Positions 7,324 through 14,788 of a DNA stretch of 15,132 nucleotides are shown piece by piece (within the stretch, counting starts at the first letter, position 1; each line of letters begins with the position of its first letter). The notes beneath the pieces are model-generated. The model made no database searches and was not told the origin of the DNA. It saw only the letters and a program-made list of their open reading frames with translations. The position numbers and the translations under genes are program-made. Source of the DNA: Oscillospiraceae bacterium (GTDB taxonomy: Bacteria > Bacillota > Clostridia > Oscillospirales > Ruminococcaceae); contig JAAWBP010000051.1 in the NCBI GenBank assembly GCA_022792755.1, positions 1 to 15,132 on the forward strand. Direction: 5' to 3'.

Positions 7324-8499
7324 TTATTGATTCAGCACAGCCGCCAGAATGGAAAGCCCCTTCTCAAATTCTCCGTCCGAAATGGTCAGGGGCGGGAGGA
7401 GCCGGACTTTTTCCTTCGCAGTCAGAACCAGCAGGCCGTTTTCCATACAGGCTTTTGCCACTTCGCCCGATTTTTTCTGTTTGAGCGCGATGCCGATCAT
7501 CATCCCTTTTCCGGTGATGCCGGAAACCTCTGCACAGCTGGAGAGCGCGGCCTCTACCTCCTCGAACCGGGAGGCAACCTTTGCTAAAAACCCCGGCTGG
7601 GAGATTTTTTCCATCACGACGTTTGCCCCGGCGCAGCAGATGGGGTTCGCCCCGAAGGTGGAGCCGTGATCGCCGAAGCCCAGAACCGATTCGGCCTTCT
7701 CGTCGAGCAGCACCGCGCCGATCGGCAGCCCGCCGCCCAGCCCTTTTGCGAGGGTGGTGATGTCCGGGCGGACGCCGTACCATTCGGAGGCCAGGAATTT
7801 CCCGGTTCGTCCCGCTCCGGTCTGCACCTCGTCGGCGACAAGAAGGATATCTTTTTCCGCACAGAGCGCGGCGAGTTCTTTGACGAAATCCTCGTCGAGC
7901 GGGACGACCCCGCCTTCGCCCTGGATCAGCTCGATCATGACGGCGCAGACGGAAGAATCCAGCTTCGCTTTGACGTCCGCGATATCGTTGGCGAGCGCGT
8001 AGCTGAAATCCCCGGTAAAGGGGAAAAAGAACTGGTGGAAATGCTCCTGCCCGGTTGCCGAAAGGGTGGTGACCGTCCTGCCGTGGAAGGAGTTGACTAA
8101 CGTCAGGATGGTGGAGCGCCCTTCGCCGTACTTATCAAAGCTGTACTTCCGCGCCGCTTTGATTGCGCCTTCGTTTGCCTCCGCGCCGGAATTGCCGAAA
8201 AACACCTTTTGATACCCGGTGGTTTCGCAGAGGGATTTTGCAAGAAGGGCGCCCGGTTCGGTATAATACAGGTTGGAGATGTGGTTCAGGGCAGAAGCCT
8301 GCCCCGCGACCGCTGCCGCCCACTGGTTGTCGCAGAAGCCGAGGGAGTTCACCCCGATCCCGCTGGTGAAGTCGATGTAGGTTTTCCCTTCGTAATCGCA
8401 GCAGGATGCGCCCGTCCCGCTTTTGAGTGCGAGATCAAACCGGGCGTAGGTGCCGGCAACGTATTGCCGGTCGATTTTTTTGAGTTCTGATGCGTTCAT
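7324..8499 (-). CDS. argD: Acetylornithine aminotransferase
   Basis: This PLP enzyme transfers an amino group from glutamate to N-acetylglutamate semialdehyde, making N-acetylornithine. It has 391 residues, normal for a class III aminotransferase. SGAEANE at 104-110 binds the PLP phosphate, FHGR is at 138-141, Asp223 in VADEVQTG contacts the pyridine nitrogen, and Lys252 in LAKGLGGG forms the Schiff base. Family members can also accept succinyl-diaminopimelate, but the cluster fixes the role as arginine synthesis. The ribosome site is AAAGGCGG, one base off the consensus, as also seen in argB and argC. It starts 18 bp after argB and ends 22 bp before argF, so it is translated from a common mRNA. 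Confidence 0.96.
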   Translation of the reverse strand: MNASELKKIDRQYVAGTYARFDLALKSGTGASCCDYEGKTYIDFTSGIGVNSLGFCDNQWAAAVAGQASALNHISNLYYTEPGALLAKSLCETTGYQKVFFGNSGAEANEGAIKAARKYSFDKYGEGRSTILTLVNSFHGRTVTTLSATGQEHFHQFFFPFTGDFSYALANDIADVKAKLDSSVCAVMIELIQGEGGVVPLDEDFVKELAALCAEKDILLVADEVQTGAGRTGKFLASEWYGVRPDITTLAKGLGGGLPIGAVLLDEKAESVLGFGDHGSTFGANPICCAGANVVMEKISQPGFLAKVASRFEEVEAALSSCAEVSGITGKGMMIGIALKQKKSGEVAKACMENGLLVLTAKEKVRLLPPLTISDGEFEKGLSILAAVLNQ

Positions 8500-8517
8500 G
8501 CTGTCCGCCTTTCTCTA

Positions 8518-9378
8518 TTACAGGAACATGGTGCCGATGCCTTCGTTTGAAAGCATCTCGATCAGGATCGAGTGGGGGATCCGCCCGTCGATGATGAAAG
8601 CCCGGTTGACCCCCCGGCGCACCGCTTCGACGCAGCATTGGATTTTCGGGATCATGCCGCCCGAAATGATGCCCTGGTTGATCAGGTAGGGGACTTCGCT
8701 GACTTGTACGACGGGGATCAGGGTTTCCTCGTCCTCTTTATCCCGCAGCAGGCCGCGGATGTCGGTCATCAGGATGACGTTTTCCGCCCCCAGAGCGGAG
8801 GCGATCCGCGCCGCAGCCGTATCGGCGTTGATATTGTAAACCTGGCCGTCCTCGTCGGCGGCAACGGTTGCGATCACCGGGATGTATCCATTGTCCAAAG
8901 CGTTCACGATCGGGCCGACGTTGATCCCGACAATGTCCCCGACAAAGCCCAGGTCCTGTTCGCCCTCCAGCTTTTTGACTTCGATCATCCCGCCGTCCGT
9001 TCCGCAGAGGCCGAGGGCCTTGCCGCCGTGCTTCTGCAAAAGGGAGACGAGGCTTTTGTTGACCTTTCCGGCGAGCACCATCTGGACGATGTCCGCCGTC
9101 TCTTCATCGGTATACCGGAGCCCGCCGATAAATTTGCTTTCGATCCCCACCCGGTCGAGCATCGAGTTGATCTCCGGGCCGCCGCCGTGGATCAGGACGA
9201 CCTTGATCCCGATGAGGGAGAGCAGGACGACGTCCGACATGACGGCCTGCTTGAGATCGTCGTTGAGCATAGCGTTCCCGCCGTATTTGACCACGACGAC
9301 CTTGTTGTAATACTTCTGGATATAGGGGAGCGCGTCGACCAGAACCTTCGCCTTTTCTTCGTTGCTGATGTGCAGCAT
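8518..9378 (-). CDS. argB: N-acetylglutamate kinase
   Basis: This kinase phosphorylates N-acetylglutamate with ATP and is the second step of the pathway. From ATG 9378 the protein has 286 residues. Lys31 with Gly33-Gly34-Asn35 and HGGG (64-67) form the phosphate and glutamate site. Arg88, the NINAD segment (182-186) and Lys245 (GGMIPK) complete the active site. An N-terminal helix precedes the first strand, and the C-terminus has HSILIE followed by NEGIGT, features associated with the hexameric arginine-inhibited kinases. Feedback inhibition by arginine is therefore likely, and fits a pathway using ArgJ recycling. The start at 9378 is chosen over the ATG at 9456 because the protein then begins as homologues do and AAGGCGG lies about 9 bp upstream. 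A 99-bp gap with a weak hairpin separates it from argJ. Confidence 0.95.
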   Translation of the reverse strand: MLHISNEEKAKVLVDALPYIQKYYNKVVVVKYGGNAMLNDDLKQAVMSDVVLLSLIGIKVVLIHGGGPEINSMLDRVGIESKFIGGLRYTDEETADIVQMVLAGKVNKSLVSLLQKHGGKALGLCGTDGGMIEVKKLEGEQDLGFVGDIVGINVGPIVNALDNGYIPVIATVAADEDGQVYNINADTAAARIASALGAENVILMTDIRGLLRDKEDEETLIPVVQVSEVPYLINQGIISGGMIPKIQCCVEAVRRGVNRAFIIDGRIPHSILIEMLSNEGIGTMFL

Positions 9379-9419
9379 AAAAACACCCGCCTTATCAAGT
9401 GAATCGTTATTTATCAAAT

Positions 9420-9443
9420 GGGCAGCCGAATTTTTTGCCGCCC
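9420..9443 (-). other. Weak stem-loop in the argJ-argB gap
   Basis: On the - strand GGGCGGC pairs with GCTGCCC (seven pairs, one G-U) around a 10-base loop. There is no T run after it. It could modulate mRNA stability or partial termination between argJ and argB. A degenerate ARG-box-like TGAATCGTTATTTA (9400-9413, 11 of 14) lies nearby, too weak to call. Confidence 0.25.
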
Positions 9444-9477
9444 GGTAAGCTCTCAATTCAAAAGCCCGCCGAATGGA

Positions 9478-10713
9478 TCAGGTGCGGTAATCACCATTGA
9501 TTTTCACATAATCATAGGTGAGGTCGCAGCCCCAGGCCATGGCGGAACCCTTGCCGTAGCCGAGGTCGATGATGATCTTGATCTCGTCCTCCAGCAGGAT
9601 TTCCTTGGCCTTCTCCTCGTCGACCGGGACGCCCGCGCCGTTTTCGCAGACCTGGATGCTGCCCTTGGCCGAAGCGAGGTGGACGGCGATCCGGTCGATG
9701 TTAAATTCCGCGTCGGTGTAGCCGACGGCGCAGAGGATTCGGCCCCAGTTCGCATCCGCGCCGAACATGGCGGCTTTGAAGAGGGAGGAGGTGATGACGG
9801 ATTTGGCGACCTTTTTGGCGGTCGTCTCGTCCGGGGCGCCGTTTACCGCACATTCCAGAAGCTTGGTCGCGCCTTCGCCGTCCCGGGCGAGTTCCCGGGA
9901 GAGGTTCATCATCACCGCGTAAAGGGCGTTGAGGAAGAGCTCGTAATCGTCGTTTTCCCGGTCGATCACAGGATTGCCGGCCAGCCCCGAGGCCAGAACC
10001 GCCACCATGTCGTTGGTGGAGGTGTCGCCGTCGATGCTGATCATGTTAAAGGTGAGATCCGCCACCTTTTTGATGGCCTTCTGGAGCCATTCCGACTCGA
10101 TGGCGGCATCGGTTGTTAAGAAGCAGAGCATGGTCGCCATGTTGGGGTGGATCATCCCGCTGCCCTTTGCAATCCCCCCGATGTGGCAGGTTTTGCCGCC
10201 GAGGGTAAAGGAAACGGCGACCTCCTTGGGGAAGGTGTCGGTGGTCATGATCGCCTGCGCCGCACGGATGCTCCCGTCGGCGGAAAGGGAATCCTTCAGC
10301 GGTTTGATGTGGTCGCGGATCGGCTCAATCGGCAGAGGAAGGCCGATGACGCCGGTGGAGCAGACGACGATGTCGTCCGCCGGGATGCCGAGCGCCTCCC
10401 CGGCGATTTCGCACATTTGGCGGGCGACTGCTTCCCCGTTTGCGTTGCAGGTGTTGGCGTTTCCGCTGTTGCAGATGACCGCCTGCGCCCGGCCGTTTTT
10501 CAGATTCTGCCTGGTGACTGTCAGCGGCGCGCCCTTTACCTTGTTCTGGGTATAGATCGCACCAGCATTGCAGGGAACCTCGCAGCGGATCAGGGCAAGG
10601 TCGGCCTTTTCTTTGTTTTTCCGGATGCCGCTGTGGATCCCGGAGGCGGTAAACCCTTTTGCGGCGCAGACGCCGCCTTCTGTAAACTCAAAACCGTTAA
10701 ATTGAATCAACAC
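9478..10713 (-). CDS. argJ: Glutamate N-acetyltransferase, self-cleaving (ornithine acetyltransferase)
   Basis: ArgJ moves the acetyl group of N-acetylornithine to glutamate, releasing ornithine and regenerating N-acetylglutamate. Some members also use acetyl-CoA and so perform the first step. The 411-residue precursor contains the self-cleavage motif around MIHPNMATML. Cleavage is expected between Ala193 and Thr194, and Thr194 becomes the nucleophile of the beta chain. STGVIG (119-124) should form the oxyanion hole. The usual GADPNWGR reads GADANWGR at 318-325. The start codon is GTG (10713), with AAGGAG about 11 bp before it; a TTG one codon later is a possible alternative. No argA is in the window, so the enzyme may be bifunctional, but sequence alone does not settle this. 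It follows argC by 37 bp. Confidence 0.95.
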   Translation of the reverse strand: MLIQFNGFEFTEGGVCAAKGFTASGIHSGIRKNKEKADLALIRCEVPCNAGAIYTQNKVKGAPLTVTRQNLKNGRAQAVICNSGNANTCNANGEAVARQMCEIAGEALGIPADDIVVCSTGVIGLPLPIEPIRDHIKPLKDSLSADGSIRAAQAIMTTDTFPKEVAVSFTLGGKTCHIGGIAKGSGMIHPNMATMLCFLTTDAAIESEWLQKAIKKVADLTFNMISIDGDTSTNDMVAVLASGLAGNPVIDRENDDYELFLNALYAVMMNLSRELARDGEGATKLLECAVNGAPDETTAKKVAKSVITSSLFKAAMFGADANWGRILCAVGYTDAEFNIDRIAVHLASAKGSIQVCENGAGVPVDEEKAKEILLEDEIKIIIDLGYGKGSAMAWGCDLTYDYVKINGDYRT

Positions 10714-10750
10714 CGAATTGTTCGCTCCTTCTGTATTGTTGTCTGTTTTG

Positions 10751-11785
10751 TTAAAACGCGGGCGGGATCATATCGAGGCCGGAGGTCTCCGGCAGCCCGC
10801 ATGCGATGTTCATGTTCTGGATTGCCTGCCCCGCCGCACCTTTGACCATATTGTCGATGGCCGAAACAAGGATCAAACGCCCGGTTCGGGGGTCGAGATG
10901 AAGCGAAATGTCGCAGTAATTGGACATCCGCACGTTTTTCAGGTTGACGGCCTTTCCTTTGTCCAGAATCCGGACAAAGGGCTCGTCGTGATAAAATGCC
11001 TGATAAGCGGCAATCAATTCGTCGAGCTCTGCCTGCCCCTTGAGGGACGCATAGATAGTGGAAACGATCCCGCGGTTGACGGGGAGCAGGTGGGGGACGA
11101 AGGTGACGAAGAGCTTCTGCCCCGCCAATTCGGAAAGGGTCTGCTCGATTTCGGGTGTGTGGCGATGGGCCGCGATTTTATAAGGGGAAAAGGCCTCGTT
11201 GCAGTCGGGATAATGGGTGGTCTGGGTCAAACCTCGCCCCGCCCCGGTGACACCCGACTTGCTGTCAATGATGATGCTGTTCGGATCAACGATTCCGTCT
11301 TTGAGCGCAGGGGCCAACGCCAGGCCGATGCTGGTGGGGTAACAGCCCGGGTTCCCGATGATCTTCGCGGTTTTCAAAGCCTCCCGGTGGAGCTCCGGGA
11401 TGCAGTAAGTCGAAGCTTCGTGCAGGGCCGGTTCGTTGTAGGAAAGGCCGTACCACTCGTTGTAGTCCGCCTCCTCCTGAAGGCGGAAATCCGCGCCGAG
11501 GTCGATAAAGAGGACGTCTTTTGCCAGGCATTTTTTCGCCAGAGGCTCGCAGAGGCCGTGAGGAAGGGAGGCGAACACGACGTCGCTTTTTTCGATCACC
11601 GTGTCCTCGTCTGCGAGAACCTCCCCGCAGATGTCCTTGAGATTCGGATAAACCTCGCTGATCGCTTTTCCCTCGAAGCTGACCGAGGAAAGGGCGGCAA
11701 CCTGAACGCCCGGATGACGCAGGGCGATTCTCAGAAGCTCCACCCCCGCGTAGCCGGTCGCGCCGATGATCCCGATTTTTACCAT
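10751..11785 (-). CDS. argC: N-acetyl-gamma-glutamyl-phosphate reductase
   Basis: ArgC reduces N-acetylglutamyl phosphate to the semialdehyde with NADPH. The protein has 344 residues, as expected for the common single-domain type. The nucleotide-binding loop GATGYAG is at 8-14, the catalytic Cys148 is in GNPGCYPTS, and the conserved HRHTPEIEQ segment (207-215) supplies the active-site His. The ribosome site is AAAGGCGGG, about 5 bp before the ATG. It begins the tightly spaced CJBDF part of the cluster. The 135 bp between argH and argC contain a stem-loop and no clear promoter. Confidence 0.96.
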   Translation of the reverse strand: MVKIGIIGATGYAGVELLRIALRHPGVQVAALSSVSFEGKAISEVYPNLKDICGEVLADEDTVIEKSDVVFASLPHGLCEPLAKKCLAKDVLFIDLGADFRLQEEADYNEWYGLSYNEPALHEASTYCIPELHREALKTAKIIGNPGCYPTSIGLALAPALKDGIVDPNSIIIDSKSGVTGAGRGLTQTTHYPDCNEAFSPYKIAAHRHTPEIEQTLSELAGQKLFVTFVPHLLPVNRGIVSTIYASLKGQAELDELIAAYQAFYHDEPFVRILDKGKAVNLKNVRMSNYCDISLHLDPRTGRLILVSAIDNMVKGAAGQAIQNMNIACGLPETSGLDMIPPAF

Positions 11786-11848
11786 AAAATCCCGCCTTTC
11801 TTCGGTTGATGTCTAATCGTCTTTTAATATTTCCCGCGTCTCACAGCG

Positions 11849-11883
11849 GGGTTTCCGGAGGGGAGCAGATCCCGTCGGAACCC
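11849..11883 (-). other. Stem-loop in the argH-argC gap
   Basis: GGGTTTCCG (11849-11857) pairs with CGGAACCC (11876-11883) with one bulge, and inside it GGGA (11861-11864) pairs with TCCC (11870-11873). A second small hairpin, CCCGC/GCGGG (11833-11850), adjoins and partly overlaps it. No T run follows on the - strand. It is a likely RNA-level element between argH and argC, function unknown. Confidence 0.4.
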
Positions 11884-11920
11884 GGGGAGGCATCCCTGCT
11901 GCACTTGAGTGAGAGGAGGG

Positions 11921-13306
11921 TTATCTTTGACAGCGCTCCAATTCCTGCTCCGCCGCTTCGATCTGGGCTTTGACGCTTTCGGGCGCCGGGCCGCCGGGGA
12001 CGGTTCGCCCCTTGACGCAGGCCTCCAGATTGATTGCGTCGTAAATATCCTCATCAAATAAATCACAGGAAGATTTGTACTGCTCCAGCGGCAGTGTTTC
12101 GAGGGTGAGCCCCTGTTTGATACACGCTGCAACCAGTTCGCCGGTGCACTTGTAAGCGTCCCGGAAGGGAAGCCCCTTTTTTACGAGATAATCGGCGCAG
12201 TCGGTCGCGTTGATGAACCCTTTGGCGGCGGCCGCGCGCATGTTTTCCTTTAAAACCGTCATGGTTTCGAGCATCGGGATAAAGGTGGACAGGCAGAGCT
12301 TGACGGTGTCGACCGCGTCAAAGATCGCCTCCTTGTCCTCCTGAATGTCTTTATGATAGGCGAGCGGGAGCCCTATCATCATGGTGAGCAGCGTGGTCAG
12401 GTCGCCGAAGACCCGCCCGGCTTTTCCGCGGATGAGCTCGGTGATGTCGGGGTTCTTTTTCTGCGGCATGATGCTCGACCCCGTCGCATAAGCGTCGTCC
12501 AGCTCGATGAATTTGAACTCCCAGGAGCACCAGAGGATGATCTCCTCGCTGAAACGGGAGAGGTGAACCATCATCGTCGAAACTGCCGCCGCGAGCTCGA
12601 TGCAGTAGTCCCGGTCGGAAACGCCGTCCAGGCTGTTTTGCATGATCCCGTCCATCCCAAGCGACCGGGCGGTCATCTTCCGGTCGATCGGGTAGGTGGT
12701 TCCGGCCAGCGCGCCGCTCCCGAGGGGGGAGAAATTCATCCGCTTTTTCACATCGTTCAGGCGGGAGAGATCCCGCAGGAACATCTGGGTATAGGCCATC
12801 AGATGGTGGGCAAAGGTGATCGGCTGTGCCCGCTGTAAATGGGTATAGCCCGGCATGACCGTTTCGAGGTGTTCTTTGGAGAGGGCGCAGAGCGTCTGAA
12901 CCAGTTTGCCGACCAGCGCTTTGATCTCTTCGATTTCGTCCCGGAGATAGAGCCGTAGGTCGAGTGCGACCTGGTCGTTCCGGCTCCGCGCGGTGTGGAG
13001 ACGCTTGCCGGTGCTGCCGAGGCGTTTGGTCAGCTCCGCTTCGACAAACATGTGGATATCTTCCGCCAGGGGGTCGATCTCCAACTTGCCCGACTCCAGG
13101 TCGGCGAGGATTTTTTCAAGCTCTGCACAGATCAGCTCCGCCTCGTGTTTGTCGATGATCCCGGTTTCCCCCAGCATTGCCGCGTGCGCGATGCTGCCGC
13201 CGATATCCTGCTTCGCCATCCGCTGGTCGAAGGAGACCGAGGAATTGAAATCGTTTACCCTGGAATCGACTTCCTTCTGGAAGCGCCCAGCCCACATCTT
13301 TGCCAT
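11921..13306 (-). CDS. argH: Argininosuccinate lyase
   Basis: ArgH splits argininosuccinate into arginine and fumarate, the last step of the pathway. From ATG 13306 it has 461 residues, close to the family norm. TARSRNDQ (105-112) binds substrate, His156 in GYTHLQRAQP is the conserved His of the superfamily, and the signature loop GSSIMPQKKNPD (276-287) contains the catalytic Ser. Homologues begin MxxxWxGRF, which supports 13306 rather than the ATG at 13336; AAAGGA lies upstream at normal distance. The upstream start would also place coding sequence inside the hairpin at 13334-13373. It is second in the cluster, 166 bp after argG. Confidence 0.96.
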   Translation of the reverse strand: MAKMWAGRFQKEVDSRVNDFNSSVSFDQRMAKQDIGGSIAHAAMLGETGIIDKHEAELICAELEKILADLESGKLEIDPLAEDIHMFVEAELTKRLGSTGKRLHTARSRNDQVALDLRLYLRDEIEEIKALVGKLVQTLCALSKEHLETVMPGYTHLQRAQPITFAHHLMAYTQMFLRDLSRLNDVKKRMNFSPLGSGALAGTTYPIDRKMTARSLGMDGIMQNSLDGVSDRDYCIELAAAVSTMMVHLSRFSEEIILWCSWEFKFIELDDAYATGSSIMPQKKNPDITELIRGKAGRVFGDLTTLLTMMIGLPLAYHKDIQEDKEAIFDAVDTVKLCLSTFIPMLETMTVLKENMRAAAAKGFINATDCADYLVKKGLPFRDAYKCTGELVAACIKQGLTLETLPLEQYKSSCDLFDEDIYDAINLEACVKGRTVPGGPAPESVKAQIEAAEQELERCQR

Positions 13307-13333
13307 GCTGTTTGAATTCCTTTCGCATCTCTG

Positions 13334-13373
13334 CAACTCTCAGCCGTTTTCAGAGGAAAATGGCTGAGAGTTG
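13334..13373 (-). other. Long 18-bp stem-loop between argG and argH
   Basis: The arm CAACTCTCAGCCGTTTTC (13334-13351) pairs with 13356-13373 at 17 of 18 positions around the 4-base loop AGAG. In the + sense the odd pair is G-U; in the argG-argH transcript it is A-C. No T run follows toward argH, so it is not a normal terminator. It ends 27 bp before the argH ATG. It could be an RNase III-type processing site, an mRNA stabiliser for argG, or a regulatory element. Confidence 0.65.
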
Positions 13374-13472
13374 TGGAGTTTTCGTTTATGACGGGGTAGT
13401 TCACGCTCTGTGATACACCGTTTTAGAATTACCTATGGATCGCGTATAGAGAGCGGGAGCACGCCGCAGGTT

Positions 13473-14681
13473 TTATTTTTTCCCGTCCGCGAGTGCCTTT
13501 ACCTTGATCGGCAGGCCGTAGAGGTTGATGAAGCCCTGGGAATCGGTCTGGTCGTAGACGTCGTCCTCGTCAAAGGTGGCGACCTCTTCGTTGTAAAGGG
13601 AATACGGCGCGGTCACTCCCGCATTAATGATGTTTCCTTTGTAAAGCTTGAGCTTGACTTCACCGGTAACGTGCTCCTGGGTGGAATCGACAAAGGCGGA
13701 GAGCGCTTCCCGTAACGGCGTATACCACTGGCCGTTGTAGACGAGGTCGGCGAATTTCAGCGCAACCTGCTGTTTGTAGTGCTGGGTTTCTTTGTCGACA
13801 GTGATGGTCTCAAGCACCTTGTGCGCGTGATAGAGGATGGTTCCGCCGGGTGTTTCATAAACGCCGCGGGATTTCATCCCGACCAGCCGGTTTTCGACGA
13901 GGTCGGAAATCCCAATCCCGTTTTCACCGCCCAGCTTGTTCAGGGCTTTGATCAGGGAGACGCCATCCATCTTTTTGCCGTCGAGCGAAACAGGGATTCC
14001 CTTTTCAAAGCCCACGGTGATGTAGGTGGCTTGATCCGGCGCCTTTTCAGGGGAAACGCCCATTTCGAGGATTTCATCGTACTTCGGTTCGTTGGCCGGA
14101 TCCTCCAGATCGAGCCCTTCGTGGGACAGATGCCAAAGGTTCATATCCTTGGAGTAGTTGGTCTCACGGGTCAGCTTGATCGGGATATTCTTTGAAATCG
14201 CGTAGTCGATTTCCTCATCCCGGGATTTAATATCCCAAATCCGCCAAGGGGCGATGATCTTCATATTCGGCGCAAACGCCTTGATGGTCAGTTCAAACCG
14301 CACCTGGTCGTTACCCTTTCCGGTACAACCATGGCAGATGGCGTCCGCGCCCTCCGCCTTGGCGATTTCGACAAGCCGCTTCGCAATGGCCGGGCGGGCG
14401 AAGGAGGTGCCGAGGAGGTAATCCTCCTCATAAACAGCGCCGCATTTTAAGGTCGGGAAGATGAAATCCTCGACAAATTCCTTCTGGAGGTCTTCTATAT
14501 AGAGCTTGGACGCGCCGGTCTTGAGCGCACGCTCCTCCAAGCCGTTGAGCTCGGCATCCTGCCCGACATTGCCCGCGACCGCAATCACTTCGCAGCCGTA
14601 ATTGTCTTTCAGCCATGGAATGATGATGGAGGTGTCAAGACCACCCGAATATGCTAAAACCACTTTATTCAACTTTTCCAT
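13473..14681 (-). CDS. argG: Argininosuccinate synthase
   Basis: ArgG condenses citrulline and aspartate with ATP, forming argininosuccinate, AMP and pyrophosphate. The 402-residue length is typical. The N-type ATP pyrophosphatase loop AYSGGLDTS is at 10-18, GNVGQD at 37-42, and GCTGKGNDQVRFE (118-130) forms the citrulline/aspartate site; SRGVYETPGG (271-280) is also conserved. The ribosome site AAAGGA (14691-14696) is 9 bp before the ATG. It is the first gene of the arginine cluster and carries the promoter and ARG boxes just upstream, with a leader of only about 30 nt. Confidence 0.97.
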   Translation of the reverse strand: MEKLNKVVLAYSGGLDTSIIIPWLKDNYGCEVIAVAGNVGQDAELNGLEERALKTGASKLYIEDLQKEFVEDFIFPTLKCGAVYEEDYLLGTSFARPAIAKRLVEIAKAEGADAICHGCTGKGNDQVRFELTIKAFAPNMKIIAPWRIWDIKSRDEEIDYAISKNIPIKLTRETNYSKDMNLWHLSHEGLDLEDPANEPKYDEILEMGVSPEKAPDQATYITVGFEKGIPVSLDGKKMDGVSLIKALNKLGGENGIGISDLVENRLVGMKSRGVYETPGGTILYHAHKVLETITVDKETQHYKQQVALKFADLVYNGQWYTPLREALSAFVDSTQEHVTGEVKLKLYKGNIINAGVTAPYSLYNEEVATFDEDDVYDQTDSQGFINLYGLPIKVKALADGKK

Positions 14682-14716
14682 TGTTCAAATTCCTTTCAAA
14701 TTGATTTATTATCCTT

Positions 14717-14744
14717 ATTATACCGCATTTTTGGCGGATTGCAA
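14717..14744 (-). promoter_or_regulatory. Promoter of the arginine cluster (P2)
   Basis: On the - strand, TTGCAA (14739-14744) and a perfect TATAAT (14717-14722) are 16 bp apart. The spacer contains a small CCGC/GCGG hairpin. The start would lie near 14710, about 30 nt from argG. A weaker upstream candidate (P1), TTGAAT (14782-14787) and CATAAA (14759-14764) with 17 bp between, lies entirely inside the ARG boxes. Confidence 0.7.
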
Positions 14745-14750
14745 GCGAAA

Positions 14751-14788
14751 ACTGAATATTTATGCAAATAAACGCATATTCATTCAAC
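14751..14788. promoter_or_regulatory. Tandem ARG boxes (predicted ArgR operator)
   Basis: Core TGAATATTTATGCA (14753-14766) matches the ARG-box core TGAATWWWWATTCA at 13 of 14 positions. A second core, CGCATATTCATTCA (14773-14786), matches at 11 of 14. They start 20 bp apart, on the same face of the helix, as required for hexameric ArgR with arginine as corepressor. They lie directly upstream of P2 and cover the candidate P1. Confidence 0.7.

Noticed and set aside
8572..9402. Open frame of 276 codons antisense to argB
   Set aside because: Asp/His-rich low-complexity product, fully explained by the opposite-strand codons of argB, with no ribosome site.
10718..11809. Open frame of 363 codons antisense to argC
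   Set aside because: Same kind of shadow. argC on the other strand has all catalytic motifs, and the antisense product resembles no family.
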